A stretch of 64,000 nucleotides of DNA from Membranipora membranacea. Taxonomy: Eukaryota > Bryozoa > Gymnolaemata > Cheilostomatida > Membraniporidae. Of the stretch, positions 50,661 through 62,324 are shown piece by piece. Numbering within the stretch: position 1 is the stretch's first letter; each line of letters opens with the position of its first letter. The stretch covers positions 15,197,001-15,261,000 of the forward strand of contig OU612067.1 of the NCBI GenBank assembly GCA_914767715.1, written 5' to 3'. A program made the position numbers and the translations under genes. The notes beneath the pieces were generated by a model. It saw nothing but the letters and a program-made list of their open reading frames with translations, made no database searches and had not been told where the DNA came from.

Positions 50661-52248
50661 TGTTATTCCCTGCAAGCTGTTGCTGCGCTACGAACACACT
50701 GAAATGGAAGAATCGCTTCCAAATACACCATTCACTTATTTATATACCAATGTCATTGTAACACCGCTTGGTAGTTAAATTTGAACCTGTTGAAAAAACA
50801 CACATTAAAAAATAAATTTGACGATGTTACACAAATCTTAGTAAGATTCTCTCAACAGTATCAGACTTCAAATACACGATGTTATGTTTTATTTGTTTTC
50901 ACTTATACAACCTGGGAATAGTTCTATAGGATTCATAATTTATTCAGTGATTTAGAGAAATTAGGTGGCAATCATGTATGAAAGAAATAAGCTAAAGTTT
51001 TGTTCTGTATTTTGAAATTTCCCTGGATAATTGGACCCTTTATATGCTTTTAATCGAATTCATTGAACTAGCATCCAATTATCTCAAGTCTTAACTTCTA
51101 TGGTAGCCTACAGTTTACCAAAACCGCCATTTTTCCCCGCATAATATCCTCAGTGCCTGTAATTATGTCACTAGTACCTAGCACTGGCAAGGTACCCCGT
51201 CTTGAAGAAATTACGAATAGTATATATCACATGATCAGTCTATTTATGGTGGGAGTTGTGCTCACCTGTCTGAAATGAGAATTCTGTATTGGCGGTTTTG
51301 GTCGTCCAAAACCACCACTCAAAAGAAAACAAGTATGATTTGCAGCTACAGTGGTGGTTTCGGTCGACCAAAGCCGCCACTAAAAAGAAAACAAGTATGA
51401 CATGCAGCTACAGTCAACCAGTCGAGCAAAACCGCCATAATTAAAGGCACTGGGGATATTATTTGGGAAAAATCGGCGGTTTTGGTTAACCGTAGGGAGT
51501 CCACATCGAATATTTGTTTGTCCTTGTCAACAAGGCCCGTTGAAAAAATATCCTGAGGCACAAGGAATTCAGAATATGGCTTATTCAGCAGAGTGACAAT
51601 TTAAATGTGATAAAATACTGCCAAGGTTATGATAAATATTTTGCAAATGAAATCAGCGGCAATCAAGCTGATTATGTGAGTTGGTTTCAGTAAATTCTAG
51701 GTACAGAGGTTCGTATAGCTGGCTAAAGACAGTCCAAATATAGGTTTATCTCGGCTAATGTAATAGGCCGAGAGATTATAAAGAAACTAGAATACTAATA
51801 CTAATGCTTTTAAATTTAATATGTCAAGTAAACTATATTTGGGTGCGGCTGTTGGAAGGATATTTCAACTTAGAGGGAGATGACATAACAGTGGTATCCC
51901 ATTCGACCTTCTGACAAGTTCTACAACTACAGGAACAACGACTCTCATATTACCTCTGCATTCTTGTTACTTCAGTGGCACACATCTTTGCCACAGTGTA
52001 GATTGTCCCAACTGAATACACAGCAACACATCAAAACAACATCCTGGACAAACAACTAACTGTCACTTATATCCAGAGTCAACAGGGAGTGATGACACAT
52101 AACTTTTTGAATATTGATTATTTGTTTTAAATCCACGGTCAGGAAGGGAAGGGAATTTATGCATTTGATATAACTCATACTGGCCCATACACCTTGAGGT
52201 GGTTCAGAAAAATAGCGCACCATTTTCTGTTTTTCGTAGAAAAATATC
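50661..52248. other. Paralogue B upstream flank and start of the lectin duplication
   Basis: Contains the promoter region of paralogue B and a TA-flanked DNA element (51111-51492). No other gene is seen. Confidence 0.4.
51111..51492. mobile_element. 382-bp MITE with 48-bp inverted ends, TA target (Tc1/mariner-like)
   Basis: The left end CAGTTTACCAAAACCGCC is mirrored by GGCGGTTTTGGTTAACCG at the right. Complementarity continues through GGATATTAT and CAGTGCCT for about 48 bases. TA dinucleotides flank both ends (51109-51110, 51493-51494). Inside are two tandem copies of about 56 bases (AAGAAAACAAGTATGA plus GCAGCTACAG). It has no transposase. Confidence 0.75.
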
Positions 52249-52948
52249 ACGCTGTGTTTTTCTCTTGTATATGCAAAATTGGAACTCGATTGATCATTGT
52301 GATTATTGTCAAGGCCATTGGTATTCTGTCTTGTCATGAAATAACATAACTCTTTATATGAATCTGGTAACAAGGAAACCAAACTCAATTTGGAAACTCT
52401 TATGATTCCATGTTTTTAAAGGGAACAACTTGCTTATCGAATACAGGAATACAAAGAAATTGCCAACTTCGCTAATGAATAAAACTCAAATTAACCAAAA
52501 TGAAAGAAACCGCGAAATATATGTAAATATGGATAAATGATGTATGATAATTTAATATGTGACTGCATTTCCTCAAATTCAATTCATTCTTGATATTCGA
52601 AATGAGAAGATTGATGTTTGAATTATATTCTGATGATAAAGGAAAGATCACAAGTGTCTTCCTTATTCCACTGCACACTATCACATATAAAAAAGAAGGA
52701 AACTTTGTAAGTATATAGCCAAACCGTTTGCTCCATTCAGGTTCAGGATCTCCATCTCTTTGATCTATATATTACCTTCGTTTTGAAATCTTGTCTTCAA
52801 ATCGACATGAGATCCCAGAAGAAGATCTCCGAGCTGTGATATGTTGCACCTAAAGATTATTTATGAGGAAGTTGATGTTGAAGCTCTATTGTATCATAAT
52901 CTATACTCGTCATCTTCACTTTAGCCAAACTTTTCAACTGAAGAAGAC

Positions 52949-54754
52949 ATGGCTGTCACCATACTACAGGTACAGCTGCTGTGCTTAGTGGCCCTTTTTA
53001 CATCATCTCTGGGAGCAGGTGAGGCTATATTTTAACTATTATGGATGTAGGTGATAGTCTAAGTAGCATATACTTATCAATGGGGGTATGTAGTCTAAGG
53101 CCTCAGTAACCCCCAGTATCAGACCATCTGGTAACTTTGAGTAACTCTAGTCAGAGAATTTTACTGATCATGTTCTTCAAAATTTAATGAAATGAAAACA
53201 TTTACTTTTTTACTTTTAGTTGCATCTCATACGCAATAATCCATGTCTCCTTTTGTTTAAAGCAGCGGAAAACATTGTTGAATCGGGTGAAGATTATTCA
53301 TATTAATGTATAACTGTTGTAGGTTGTCGAAATGGGTGGATCCAAGGATTCAACTCTTGTTACAAGTTTGTGACCAACCAGCGTCTTCTCTGGCATCAAG
53401 CTCAGGATAAATGTGAAGAGATGGGAGGCAGTCTGGCAACCATCGAGTCCTGGAATGAACTGTATTGGCTGAAAGGATATAGGGGCAGTTCACCAATCCT
53501 TAGGTAAGTCTCCTTTAAAATATCCATGTGACTCTACCTCCTATTATACTGCCTGCAGAATAACCTTGTGACATAGTCTATCTCTCAGGCACAGAAAAAG
53601 TGGCGCTGCCTTCCATCAAGGGAGGCAACTGCAAAAGTTCAAGGTTATTACCGTAATATCTCACTTATAAGGCACCGGCCTTATAAGTAAAGCGCCTCCC
53701 TCAGCAAAAACAAAAAATCTTCAATTAAACGGCACCTCACAGCTATAGGCACCCCTTTGGGAAGAAGGCTGCTCTCAGTGGGATTCGAACTCCGCTTAGC
53801 TATGCAGCCTTGCATATAAGCAACGGATTTGGTCCAAGTAAAATATAAAGACACACTGCTTGCAGATCGACTCTGTGATACGAGTCTCTCTGCACCGTAG
53901 CGACAATGCCACAAAATGGCCCAATTGACCTTATTACACTTTGCCTATACTTTTCTCCAGTTTGGGTGGGGTAACTTCTCAGTTTGCGAACTCAAGCACA
54001 TTTGAATTAGTTCAGTCGCTACAGTGCAAAAATAACCAACTTGAATTGATTGGTGCATAAGCGCAAAATGATATAAAGATGCTCCAAATGATAGCCAATC
54101 CCATATGCTCCTCTCTTATAGACGCCTTCATATATAAGGCGCGCCCTATAGGTCAGGTATTAATTCAAGCCCTATGCTGCAGAGATGAACGTATGCCTCA
54201 ACAGTTCGCACATGCGCAGAGTGACCTCATAATGGTTGTTCATCTAACAATCAATTAGTAAATCCAATTGAATCAGGCAAATGGACCACAAAAATTTTAG
54301 GTTATTTGTACGGTGATATGTATTTAGTCAGATTTTACATATATATACAAAAATAATTGTGAGCTTGATTGTCATAATAGGGCAATTTGCATCCTAGATC
54401 ATACATTTGAAGAGACTATGGCTACACATTGCTGTGATCTTCAGTTAACTTAGATATCAGAACTTTATATACACTGTACTTTGTAGATCACGCGGCATGT
54501 GGTTGGGTGGCTATAAAGGTCCAGACAACAAGTGGTACTGGAAGGGGCGGGTAGCTGACGTACCCATGAACGTATCAGCCTGGGTAACTGGCCAACCAAA
54601 CAACTGCTGTGGAGGTCAAGGTTGTCTCGCCATGATTGGAGATAACCCACTTTGGTATCCAAGCATGCCGGCACATGAAGCGTTTGGATTTGATGATGGA
54701 TCTTGTGACAGAATCATTCTCAAATACATTTGTGAGCGTGATCTCAATAACTAA
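52949..54754 (+). CDS. Secreted single-domain C-type lectin, copy 1 (QPN type)
   Basis: Exons 52949-53018, 53323-53503, 54487-54754; 519 nt, 172 residues. Residues 1-23 are a signal peptide (MAVTILQVQLLCLVALFTSS). The rest is one C-type lectin domain of the long form: GCRNGWIQGFNSCYKF, WHQAQDKCEEMGGSLATIES, MWLGGYK (the WIGL-like core), WVTGQPNN, GCLAMIG, CDRIILKYICE. The sugar/calcium loop reads QPN rather than EPN (mannose type) or QPD (galactose type), and is followed by an extra CC pair. A WND-like calcium motif is not obvious, so calcium-dependent sugar binding is uncertain. A TATA-like CTATATATTA lies near 52766. Likely an extracellular recognition or defence protein. Confidence 0.94.
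53640..54260 (-). repeat. tRNA-derived SINE-like block in lectin copy 1 intron 2
   Basis: GTGGGATTCGAACTC at 53779-53793 is the reverse of a tRNA B box, so the element reads on the minus strand. CTGCACCGTAGCGAC and GTCGCTACAGTGCA form inverted words further right. The same block is present in copy 2 (60121-60680), so it predates the duplication. Confidence 0.6.
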
Positions 54755-55179
54755 ACAATGAAACTACTCAATTGGTTATGAATTTGCTGCAAAAATATTC
54801 GTCAGAACAAGGTCACTACTGGTAAAATGTCTTTACTAAACAAATCCAAACCAATGTTCTTGGAAATGCTTTGATTATGTGAATTGCACTCTGCTATATT
54901 ATATTGAAAATGTTTGTTTTTCACAACATGACCGAACCTGAATGTTCTTTTACTTTGCATTCAATTGAATAAAATATTTGAGTTAAATTATTGATCGCGT
55001 TTATGGTTAAAACTTAGGACTGAAAGTTTGACTGCATTTGTTGCAATGTGTATCACTTGGAGGTGTGACGCCAGTAAGTGCAGGGATCGAGCAGCGGCCC
55101 GCTCCTGATTTCTCACTCATCCCATACTACATCTCTGCAGCACCTGCAGAAACAATAGTCGAAATTATTTTTCGGACGA

Positions 55180-55445
55180 TGTCTGCTGATCAGCTATGAG
55201 CTGATTCTTCTGATTCACAATATAATATATTGTGAATCAGAAGAATCAGCTTTGATTAAGCATAGTACAAACAGGAAACTCCAACAGAATCTGGCACTGC
55301 GTCTCAACCCCAACCTAAATAATATACAACCAAATTGTTGTATATTCCTCTGAACCCTCATTCATACAACAAAAAATTGAAAAGGTTGGGGTTGAGTCGC
55401 AGTGCCATATTCTGTTTGAATTTCCTGTTTGCACTATGCTTAATC
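55180..55445. repeat. Nested inverted repeats downstream of lectin copy 1
   Basis: An inner palindrome (TGATTCTTCTGATTCACAA, mirrored) lies at about 55203-55250. Next to it, AAGCATAGTACAAACAGGAAA...CTCAACCCCAACCT at 55258-55317 faces its complement at 55383-55442. The same arrangement is kept in copy 2 (62325-62575). Confidence 0.75.
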
Positions 55446-55690
55446 AACGCGGCTTCGTATGTGAGAATTTGAAAAAAAAAAATTCTGACCTCAATGATGA
55501 TCCTTTTGACAGCATGTTTAACGTTATAGAAAAATCACGCAAAATGTATCTACCTTTGATGGTCTGTGCTGATCTTGATAAATTTGTAATACTGCTGAAA
55601 ATTAGGGGAGTGGGTCATTTAAACAGTACTTCAGTGGAAACTAGCAATAAAATTGGCTCTTACTTATTCGATCTGTCTCAAATTGTCTAA
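55436..55690 (+). other. 84-codon open frame beside the inverted repeat, copy 1
   Basis: Begins inside the right arm of the inverted repeat and reads through FVCENLKKKNSDLNDDPFDS to FDLSQIV. Its copy at 62569-62826 is also open and two codons different at the end. Most differences between copies change amino acids, as expected for unconstrained DNA. It is probably part of a repeat, not a gene. Confidence 0.3.
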
Positions 55691-56699
55691 ATTTTCCCAT
55701 AATATCATCAAATTTAAAAAATCACACATTATGACATGACATAAAAAGCCACTCCGGGCTCATCATATATTATTTTCAACCCAAAATTAGGATGAACTTT
55801 ATCTCTAAGAATAAATATAAACAATTTTGCAATTTCTAGCAATCAAATTAGCTCAGCCATCCACATTGCTAAAAACAGCCTTTTCAGCCTCATCTCTTTG
55901 ATAAAATGACGCAACGTCGTCCAATCCTATTTTTGAAGAGCTATTAACAATCAACAGCTCGGCAGCTGTCCAACGATGTATAGAAAGTTGAGATTTGCTG
56001 ACCCCCGTGTCTCTACCTTCACTCCGCTTTCAACCTAGTTTACATGTTAAGTTTCGTCAGAAGCCATGCCCCCTATAATGACTGAGGGGTATATTTTGTG
56101 AGAAAAAGTTGCAATGATGGCACATTCACTAAAAAAGGATTTTTCTCAAGCTTTGCCTGGAACGTACGCAATATTTTTGTTTTTTCTAATTGAATTCTGC
56201 AAACGATCGGTTTTCATTCATGGCATTCATTCATTCTCTAAATCCAGTGGACTGAAAACTGAAATTTGGCATGTTTCGGTTACATATATGAATATCATAT
56301 TCAAACTCCCATACCTAGGTTGAGATTCAACTCGAAGTTGATCTGTTGGTGTATTGGGATGGGATTGGGATCGTAGATCGTCAACAGTAAATGAGCTTCG
56401 TAGCGATTCATTTTAATTGCAACCTGCAATCATGTAAAAACGATGCATAGAAAATATTCTCGTTTGAGTAGAAATTAACTTCCTGCTACATCAAATAAGC
56501 AAGAGTAAAATGTGACATAAAATGTGAACACAGGTACATACATAGTAATCAAATGCAATAGTTATCCGAAAAAATACTTACAAGTTATTGATCCAATATG
56601 CATTCGTTAATCCGCATCCACAATAACAGTATGTTAATTATAAAGGTACAGTTTTACGTCTATAAAAACCCCCACTTTTAAATAGACGGAGTGATGGCA

Positions 56700-57275
56700 A
56701 TTTTACTTCCAGTTTATCTATTGTCACCTTATATATGGCATCCATATCATTGGCAACTTGTCCTGCAATAATGCCCTCAATAGATTATTTTTGTTGCAAA
56801 AACGGGCTTTACGCATTATCGCCAATGTGCATTACATCCCGTATTATCTCATTTCAACCGAATCCATTCCACAATCATTACAACTCCTACCTCTTCCTAA
56901 GCTTGTTTGTTATTTCACTTCACTTTTTTCGCATAAGATAAACAATTTTTTAACACCTCCATTTATATATAGAGGATTTAAAAACACTACCAAGTTCAAT
57001 TTTCGTGATAAAAATTTACTTTTATATCATACAGACAATCTAAGATACAAAGTTTCTGCTACATACAATTCTTTACCGTTACATTTGAGATCTAAAGAGA
57101 AGTTCAGTTCATTCAAAACTTTACTTTTCAACCATATATTATCGACTTGACCAACATCATTGATGATATTATTTCCCTTCTGCTTCTCTTTTTTTTTGTT
57201 TTAAAAAATTGTTTTCTGGCACTGAGTGCAAAACATTTCAAATGAGATGACTTTGGATGCCAATAAAAAGTATAT
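56700..57275 (+). mobile_element. 5'-truncated non-LTR retrotransposon (reverse transcriptase C-terminus and 3' tail)
   Basis: The frame reading to the stop at 57150 contains LIYGIHIIGN, then NALNRLFLLQKRALRII, the hallmark end of a LINE reverse transcriptase (thumb region), and ends KTLLFNHILST. About 125 bases of untranslated tail follow. ATGGCA flanks the insertion at 56694-56699 and 57276-57281. Copy 2 of the duplication has a single ATGGCA (63701-63706) at the same point, so this is a post-duplication insertion. The element is far too short to move by itself. Confidence 0.87.
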
Positions 57276-57599
57276 ATGGCAGGCTAAACGAACCATATCG
57301 CCATCTGAGCCAACACTGATTTAACCAAGGAAAATTGTACAAGAAAGTATTTGTCACAAATAGCTAGAAATAACAGAAAGCTGTACTCTTAGTTACAAAA
57401 GAAAGCAGGATAATGAAGTGTCACTATGAACAAATTTCTACATTCATCAATATAGTTAATTATCTTTCATGCCGTTCAGGACATACTGAAACAGTTGGGT
57501 TTAGTTTCGTTTGTAATTTATTATAAGGAGTTATGCCACTAATATCAATGAGAAGATAACTTGTGAATTCTTAGAAATTGAGTACAAATGTTCCATCAG

Positions 57600-58637
57600 G
57601 GTTCCATGTTATACAAGAGAAACTGAATGTATAGGAAAGCTTAATCTTATTCTATCTATCATAATTGGAATCGAACATACACACCTTTTATAACTGGTTT
57701 GCACTTTTTATGGCTACAGAGGAAAGTTCGTCTCCGCTGACTACGTAAAAAGAGTATATTAGTCACAATTACAATTGATAGAGGGCTCACAGTCTATTAT
57801 CACAACAGCTAGTGCAAGACAAGAGCATGGGTCAGTGGGGGATGGAATGGTATTGTAGTTTTATTCGTGATTTCTACCCATTTCATGGCAGACCTCAAAG
57901 AGAAGATGTCCTCCCATAAAAGTTCCGAGTGGCTGTAAGCACATTTTGCCCTATATCCTCTTCTTCAGAGTGATTGTCAATTTGTTAGTGCCCTGACAAG
58001 TGAGAACACAAGCAGCACTAGGTTGACTCTCAGAACCAGCTTTGGCTACTCTTGTATTTTTGAATTACAAGTTCTTTCTACAATTACAGTGATACTGGTA
58101 AAAATTTCTGAGAAGAGCTTAGATCTATGATCAGGAGCTGCAGATGTGTTAAGAATATCTCCACCTTTCCAGCGAGCCGAGTTTACAGTGTTCCACCATT
58201 TGGTCTTTTGTCACAGCAAAAAGTGCATCCAACTACAGGAGCTCCAGTGAGACCAAATTGTAGAATAGATGTTAGTAGAACAACTATCAATTTCTTAGGA
58301 AGTTTAAACCGCAGTGAATACAAACAAAAATGTCCAATGTTCAGTTTGACAAAGAGATGTGTTCACAGAGACAGTGTAGAGCCAGAGGTGCAGTCTTAAG
58401 AAATCATTGCTCTCCTGATATTAGGTGAAATATGCTAAAGGTTAACTTGTTACAGAGTTGCTAGAAAAGAAAAATCAGATTGTTTCATCATTATTTTTTA
58501 TTGAGCATATGAGCATGTAGACCCCAGGTGGGGAGCATTGCAACAATTTCTTTAATTTATCAAACCATTCAAAACAGCAACACTGTATTCAGTCACCTGT
58601 AAATACCTTTACTTCATACAAAAAAGTACTTACTTGT
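57600..58637. other. Unique spacer between the two duplication copies
   Basis: No recognisable gene. A 90-codon frame (58127-58399) has no domain and no splice context that I could support. Confidence 0.4.
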
Positions 58638-59333
58638 ACGCTGTGTTTTCTCTTGTATATGCAAAATTGGAATCGATTGATCATTGTGATTATTGTCAAG
58701 GCCATTGGTATTCTGTCTTGTCATGAAATATCTTAACTCTTGATATGAATATGGTAACAATGAAACCAAACTCAATTTGGAAACTCTTATGATTCCATGT
58801 TTTTAAAGGGAACAACTTGCGTATCGAATACAAGAATACAAAGAAATTGCCAACTTCACTAATGAATAAACCTCAAATTAACCAAAATGAAAGAAACCGC
58901 GAAATATACGTAAATATGGATAAATGATGTATGATAATATAATATGTGACGCATTTCCTCAAATTCAATTCATTCTTGATATTCGAAATGAGAAGATCGA
59001 TGTTTGAATTATATTCTGATGATAAAGGAAAGGTCACAAGTGTCATCCTTATTCTCCTGCACACTATCACATATAAAAAGAAGGAAACTTTGTAAGTATA
59101 TAGCCAAACCGTTTGCTCCATTCAGGTTCAGGATCTCCATCTCTTTGATCTATATATTACCTTCGTTTTGAAATCTTGTCTTCAAATCGACATGAGATCC
59201 CAAAAGAAGATCTCCGAGCTGTGATATGTTGCACCTAAAGATTATTTATGAGGAAGTTGATGTTGAAGCTCTATTGTATCATAATCTATACTCGTCATCT
59301 TCACTTTAGCCAAACCTTTCAACTGAAGAAGAC

Positions 59334-61898
59334 ATGGCTGTCACCATACTACAGGTACAGCTGCTGTGCTCAGTGGCCCTTTTTACATCATCTCTGGGAG
59401 CAGGTGAGGCTATATTTTAACTATTATGGATGTAGGTGATAGTCTAAGTAGCATATACTTATTAATGGGGGTATGTAGTCTAAGCCCTCAGTAACCCCCA
59501 GAATCAGACCATCTGGTAACTTTGAGTAACTCTAGTCAGAGAATTCTACTGATCATGTTCTTCAAAATTTAATGAAATGAAAACATTTACTTTTTTACTT
59601 TTAGTCGTATCTCATACTCAATAATCCATGTCTCCTTTTGTTTAAAGCAGCGGAAAACGTTGTATAAACGGGTGAAGATTATTCATATTAATGTATAACT
59701 GTTGTAGGTTGTCGAAATGGGTGGATCCAAGGATTCAACTCTTGTTACAAGTTTGTGACCGCCCAGCATCTTCTCTGGCATCAAGCTCAGGATAAATGTG
59801 AAGAGATGGGAGGCAGTCTGGCAACCATCGAGTCCTGGAATGAACTGTATTGGCTGAAAGGATATAGGGCCAGTTCACCGATCCTTAGGTAAGTCTCCTT
59901 TCATATATCCCTGTGATTCTACCTCCTATCATACTGCCTGCAGAATAGCCTTGTGTTGTGACATAGTCTATCTCTCCAGCACAGAAAAAGTGGTGCTGCC
60001 TTCCATCAAGGGAGGCAACTGCAAAAGTTCAAGGTTATTACAGTAATATCTCACTTATAAGGCTGGTGCCTTATAAGTGAGATATTACTGTAATAAACTT
60101 GAACTTTTGCAGTTGCCTCCCTCAGGGAAAAACAGAAAATCTTCAATTAAACGGCACCTCACAGCTATAGGCACCCCTTTGGGAAGAAGGCTGCTCTCAG
60201 TGGGATTCGAACTCCGCTTAGCTATGCAGCCTTGCATATTAGCAAATGGATTTGGTCCAAGTCAAATATAAAGACACACTGCTTGCAGATCGACTCTGTG
60301 ATACGAGTCTCCCTGCACCGTAGCGACAATGCCACAAAATGGCCCAATTGACCTAATTACACTTCACCTATAGAAGCTAACTTTTATCCAGTTCAGGTGG
60401 GGTAACTTCTCAGTTTGCGATTCCAAGCACCTTTGAATTAGTTCAGTCGCTACGGTGCAAAAATAACCAACTTGAATTGATTGGTGCACATGCGCAAAGT
60501 GATATAAAGATGCTCCAAATGATAGCCGCTCCCATATGCTCCTCTCTTATAGACGCCTTCATATATAAGGCGCGCCCTATAGGTCAGGTATTAATTCAAG
60601 CCCTATGCTGCAGAGATGAACGTATACCTCAACAGTTCGCACATGCTCAGAGTGACCTCATATGGTTGTTCATCTAAAAATCAATTAGTAAATCCATATG
60701 AATCATTCAAATGGACCACAAAAATTTTAGGTGATTTGTACGGTGATATGTATTTAGTCAGATTTTACATAATTATATCACAGAGTAAGGATAAACAGAG
60801 TGGACACTTCAATGATCGTTATAGTGCCTGCGGTTTTTATCCACTGGGGGAAATTCATCAATCTGGCCACCTGCCAATTTCAGAATATTATAAGTTACAG
60901 TGGAGTTTTGTCATGCAGACATAGCCACCTTTGATAGGTCATAATTCATTCTGTATTTATCCTAAAGACTGATTTCTAACTTTTCTGAAATGTCCAATCT
61001 TCGAGCTATACACCATATTATTGTCATTTTTTGCTAGGATACATAGGCTATGAGTAATCCAGGTTTTTAAAATGAGTTTTATCATATAGATTTACATAGG
61101 GCTTAGGTCAATGCACGGACATTTCCTAATTTTGATGACCAGCCGTCTATCAATTGTCACATGTAAATCTATATGGCAAAACTCATTTCAAAAACCTGGA
61201 TTACTCTTAGCCTATGAATCCTAGCAAAAAATGACAATAATATGGTGTATAGCTTGAAGCTTGGACACTCCAACAAAGTTGGAAATCAGTCTTTAGGATA
61301 AATACAGAATGAATTATGGCCCATCAAAGGTAGGGATGTCTGCAAGAAAAATGCCATTATAACATATAGAGATAATGAGTTTTTGGCATCCAGCTGTGCA
61401 CAATTTTCCCCCAGTGAATCATAAACCCGCAGGCACTATAACTATCATTGAACTGTCCGCTCTGTATATCCTTACTCTGTGATTATATATACAAAAATAA
61501 TTGTGAGCTTGATTGTCATAATAGGGCAATTTGCATCCTAGATCATACATTTGAAGAGACTATGGCTACACATTGCTGTGATCTTCAGTTAACTTAGATA
61601 TCAGAACTTTATATATACTGTACTTTGTAGATCAAGCGTCATGTGGTTGGGTGGCTATAAAGGTACAGACAACATGTGGTACTGGAAGGGGCGGGTAGCT
61701 GACGTACCCATGAACATACCAGCCTGGGTAACTGGCCAACCAGACAACTACCGTGGAGGTCAAGGTTGTCTCGCCATGATTGGAGATAACCCACTTTGGT
61801 ATCCAAGCATGCCGGCACATGAAGCGTTTGGATTTGATGATGAATCTTGTGACAGAATCATTCTCAAATACATTTGTGAGTGTGATCTCAATAACTAA
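59334..61898 (+). CDS. Secreted single-domain C-type lectin, copy 2 (QPD type)
   Basis: Exons 59334-59403, 59708-59888, 61631-61898; 519 nt, 172 residues, with exon lengths identical to copy 1. The loop here reads GQPDNYRGGQGC, i.e. the canonical galactose-type QPD. Copy 1 has QPNNCC at the same place. Other changes: L12S in the signal peptide, N-to-A and R-to-H after YKFVT, R-G to S-V before MWLGG, P-to-T, K-to-M, V-to-I, S-to-P, G-to-E and R-to-C near the end (ICECD). All splice sites are intact, so both genes should be expressed. The last intron is enlarged by a foldback element. Confidence 0.94.
60011..60120. repeat. 53-bp-arm hairpin in lectin copy 2 intron 2
   Basis: Arms 60011-60063 and 60068-60120 are complementary with a single mismatch seen, around the loop TGGT. 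In copy 1 the right arm is mostly missing: ACTTATAAGGCACCGGCCTT then continues directly to CGCCTCCCTC. Confidence 0.85.
60121..60680 (-). repeat. tRNA-derived SINE-like block in lectin copy 2 intron 2
   Basis: Orthologous to the block at 53690-54260, with the same reversed B box (TGGGATTCGAACTCC near 60201). Confidence 0.6.
60779..61481. mobile_element. 703-bp foldback element inserted in lectin copy 2
   Basis: Termini are CACAGAGTAAGGATA and TATCCTTACTCTGTG. Inverted arms of about 330 bases extend almost to the centre, for example AAACCTGGATTACTC on the right against GAGTAATCCAGGTTT on the left. ATTATAT flanks both sides (60772-60778, 61482-61488). Copy 1 has no such block (GATTTTACATATATATAC at 54331), so it inserted after the duplication. 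Its open frames are not genes. Confidence 0.88.
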
Positions 61899-62324
61899 AC
61901 AATGAAACTACTCAATTGGTTATGAATTTGCTGCATAAAATAAGGCCACTACTGGTAAAATGTCTTTACTAAGCAACTCCAAACCAATGTTCTTGGAAAT
62001 GCTTTGACTATGTGAATTGTACGCTGCTATATTATATTGATAATGTTTTTTTTTCACAATATTACCCAAACTGAATGTTCTTTTACTTTGCGTACAATTG
62101 AATAAAATATTTGAGTTAAATTATTGTTGGCGATTAAGGTTAAGACTTGGGATTAGGAGTTTGATTGCATTTGTTGCAATGTGTATCATTTGGAGATGTG
62201 ACGCAAGTAAGTGCAGGGATCGAGAAGCGGCCCTGCTCCTGGATTCTCACTCATCCCATACTACATCTCTGCAGCACCTGCAGAAACAATAGGCGAAATT
62301 ATTTTTCGGATGATGCCTGCTGAT

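Larger units (their letters stand above)
52249..57580. repeat. Tandem segmental duplication, copy 1
   Basis: Matches 58638-64000 nearly base for base from CGCTGTGTTTTTCTC onward, through the lectin gene and its 3' flank to about 57580, apart from several indels. The second copy runs off the window, so the right boundary is a minimum. Spacing between copies is about 6.4 kb at the left and 7.1 kb after the foldback insertion in copy 2. Confidence 0.93.

Noticed and set aside
53775-53800. A tRNA gene on the minus strand in the lectin intron
   Set aside because: The B box is good, but the rest does not fold and the block recurs as a repeat.
60477-60924. Open frames in the last intron of lectin copy 2
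   Set aside because: They lie in the SINE-like block and the foldback element.
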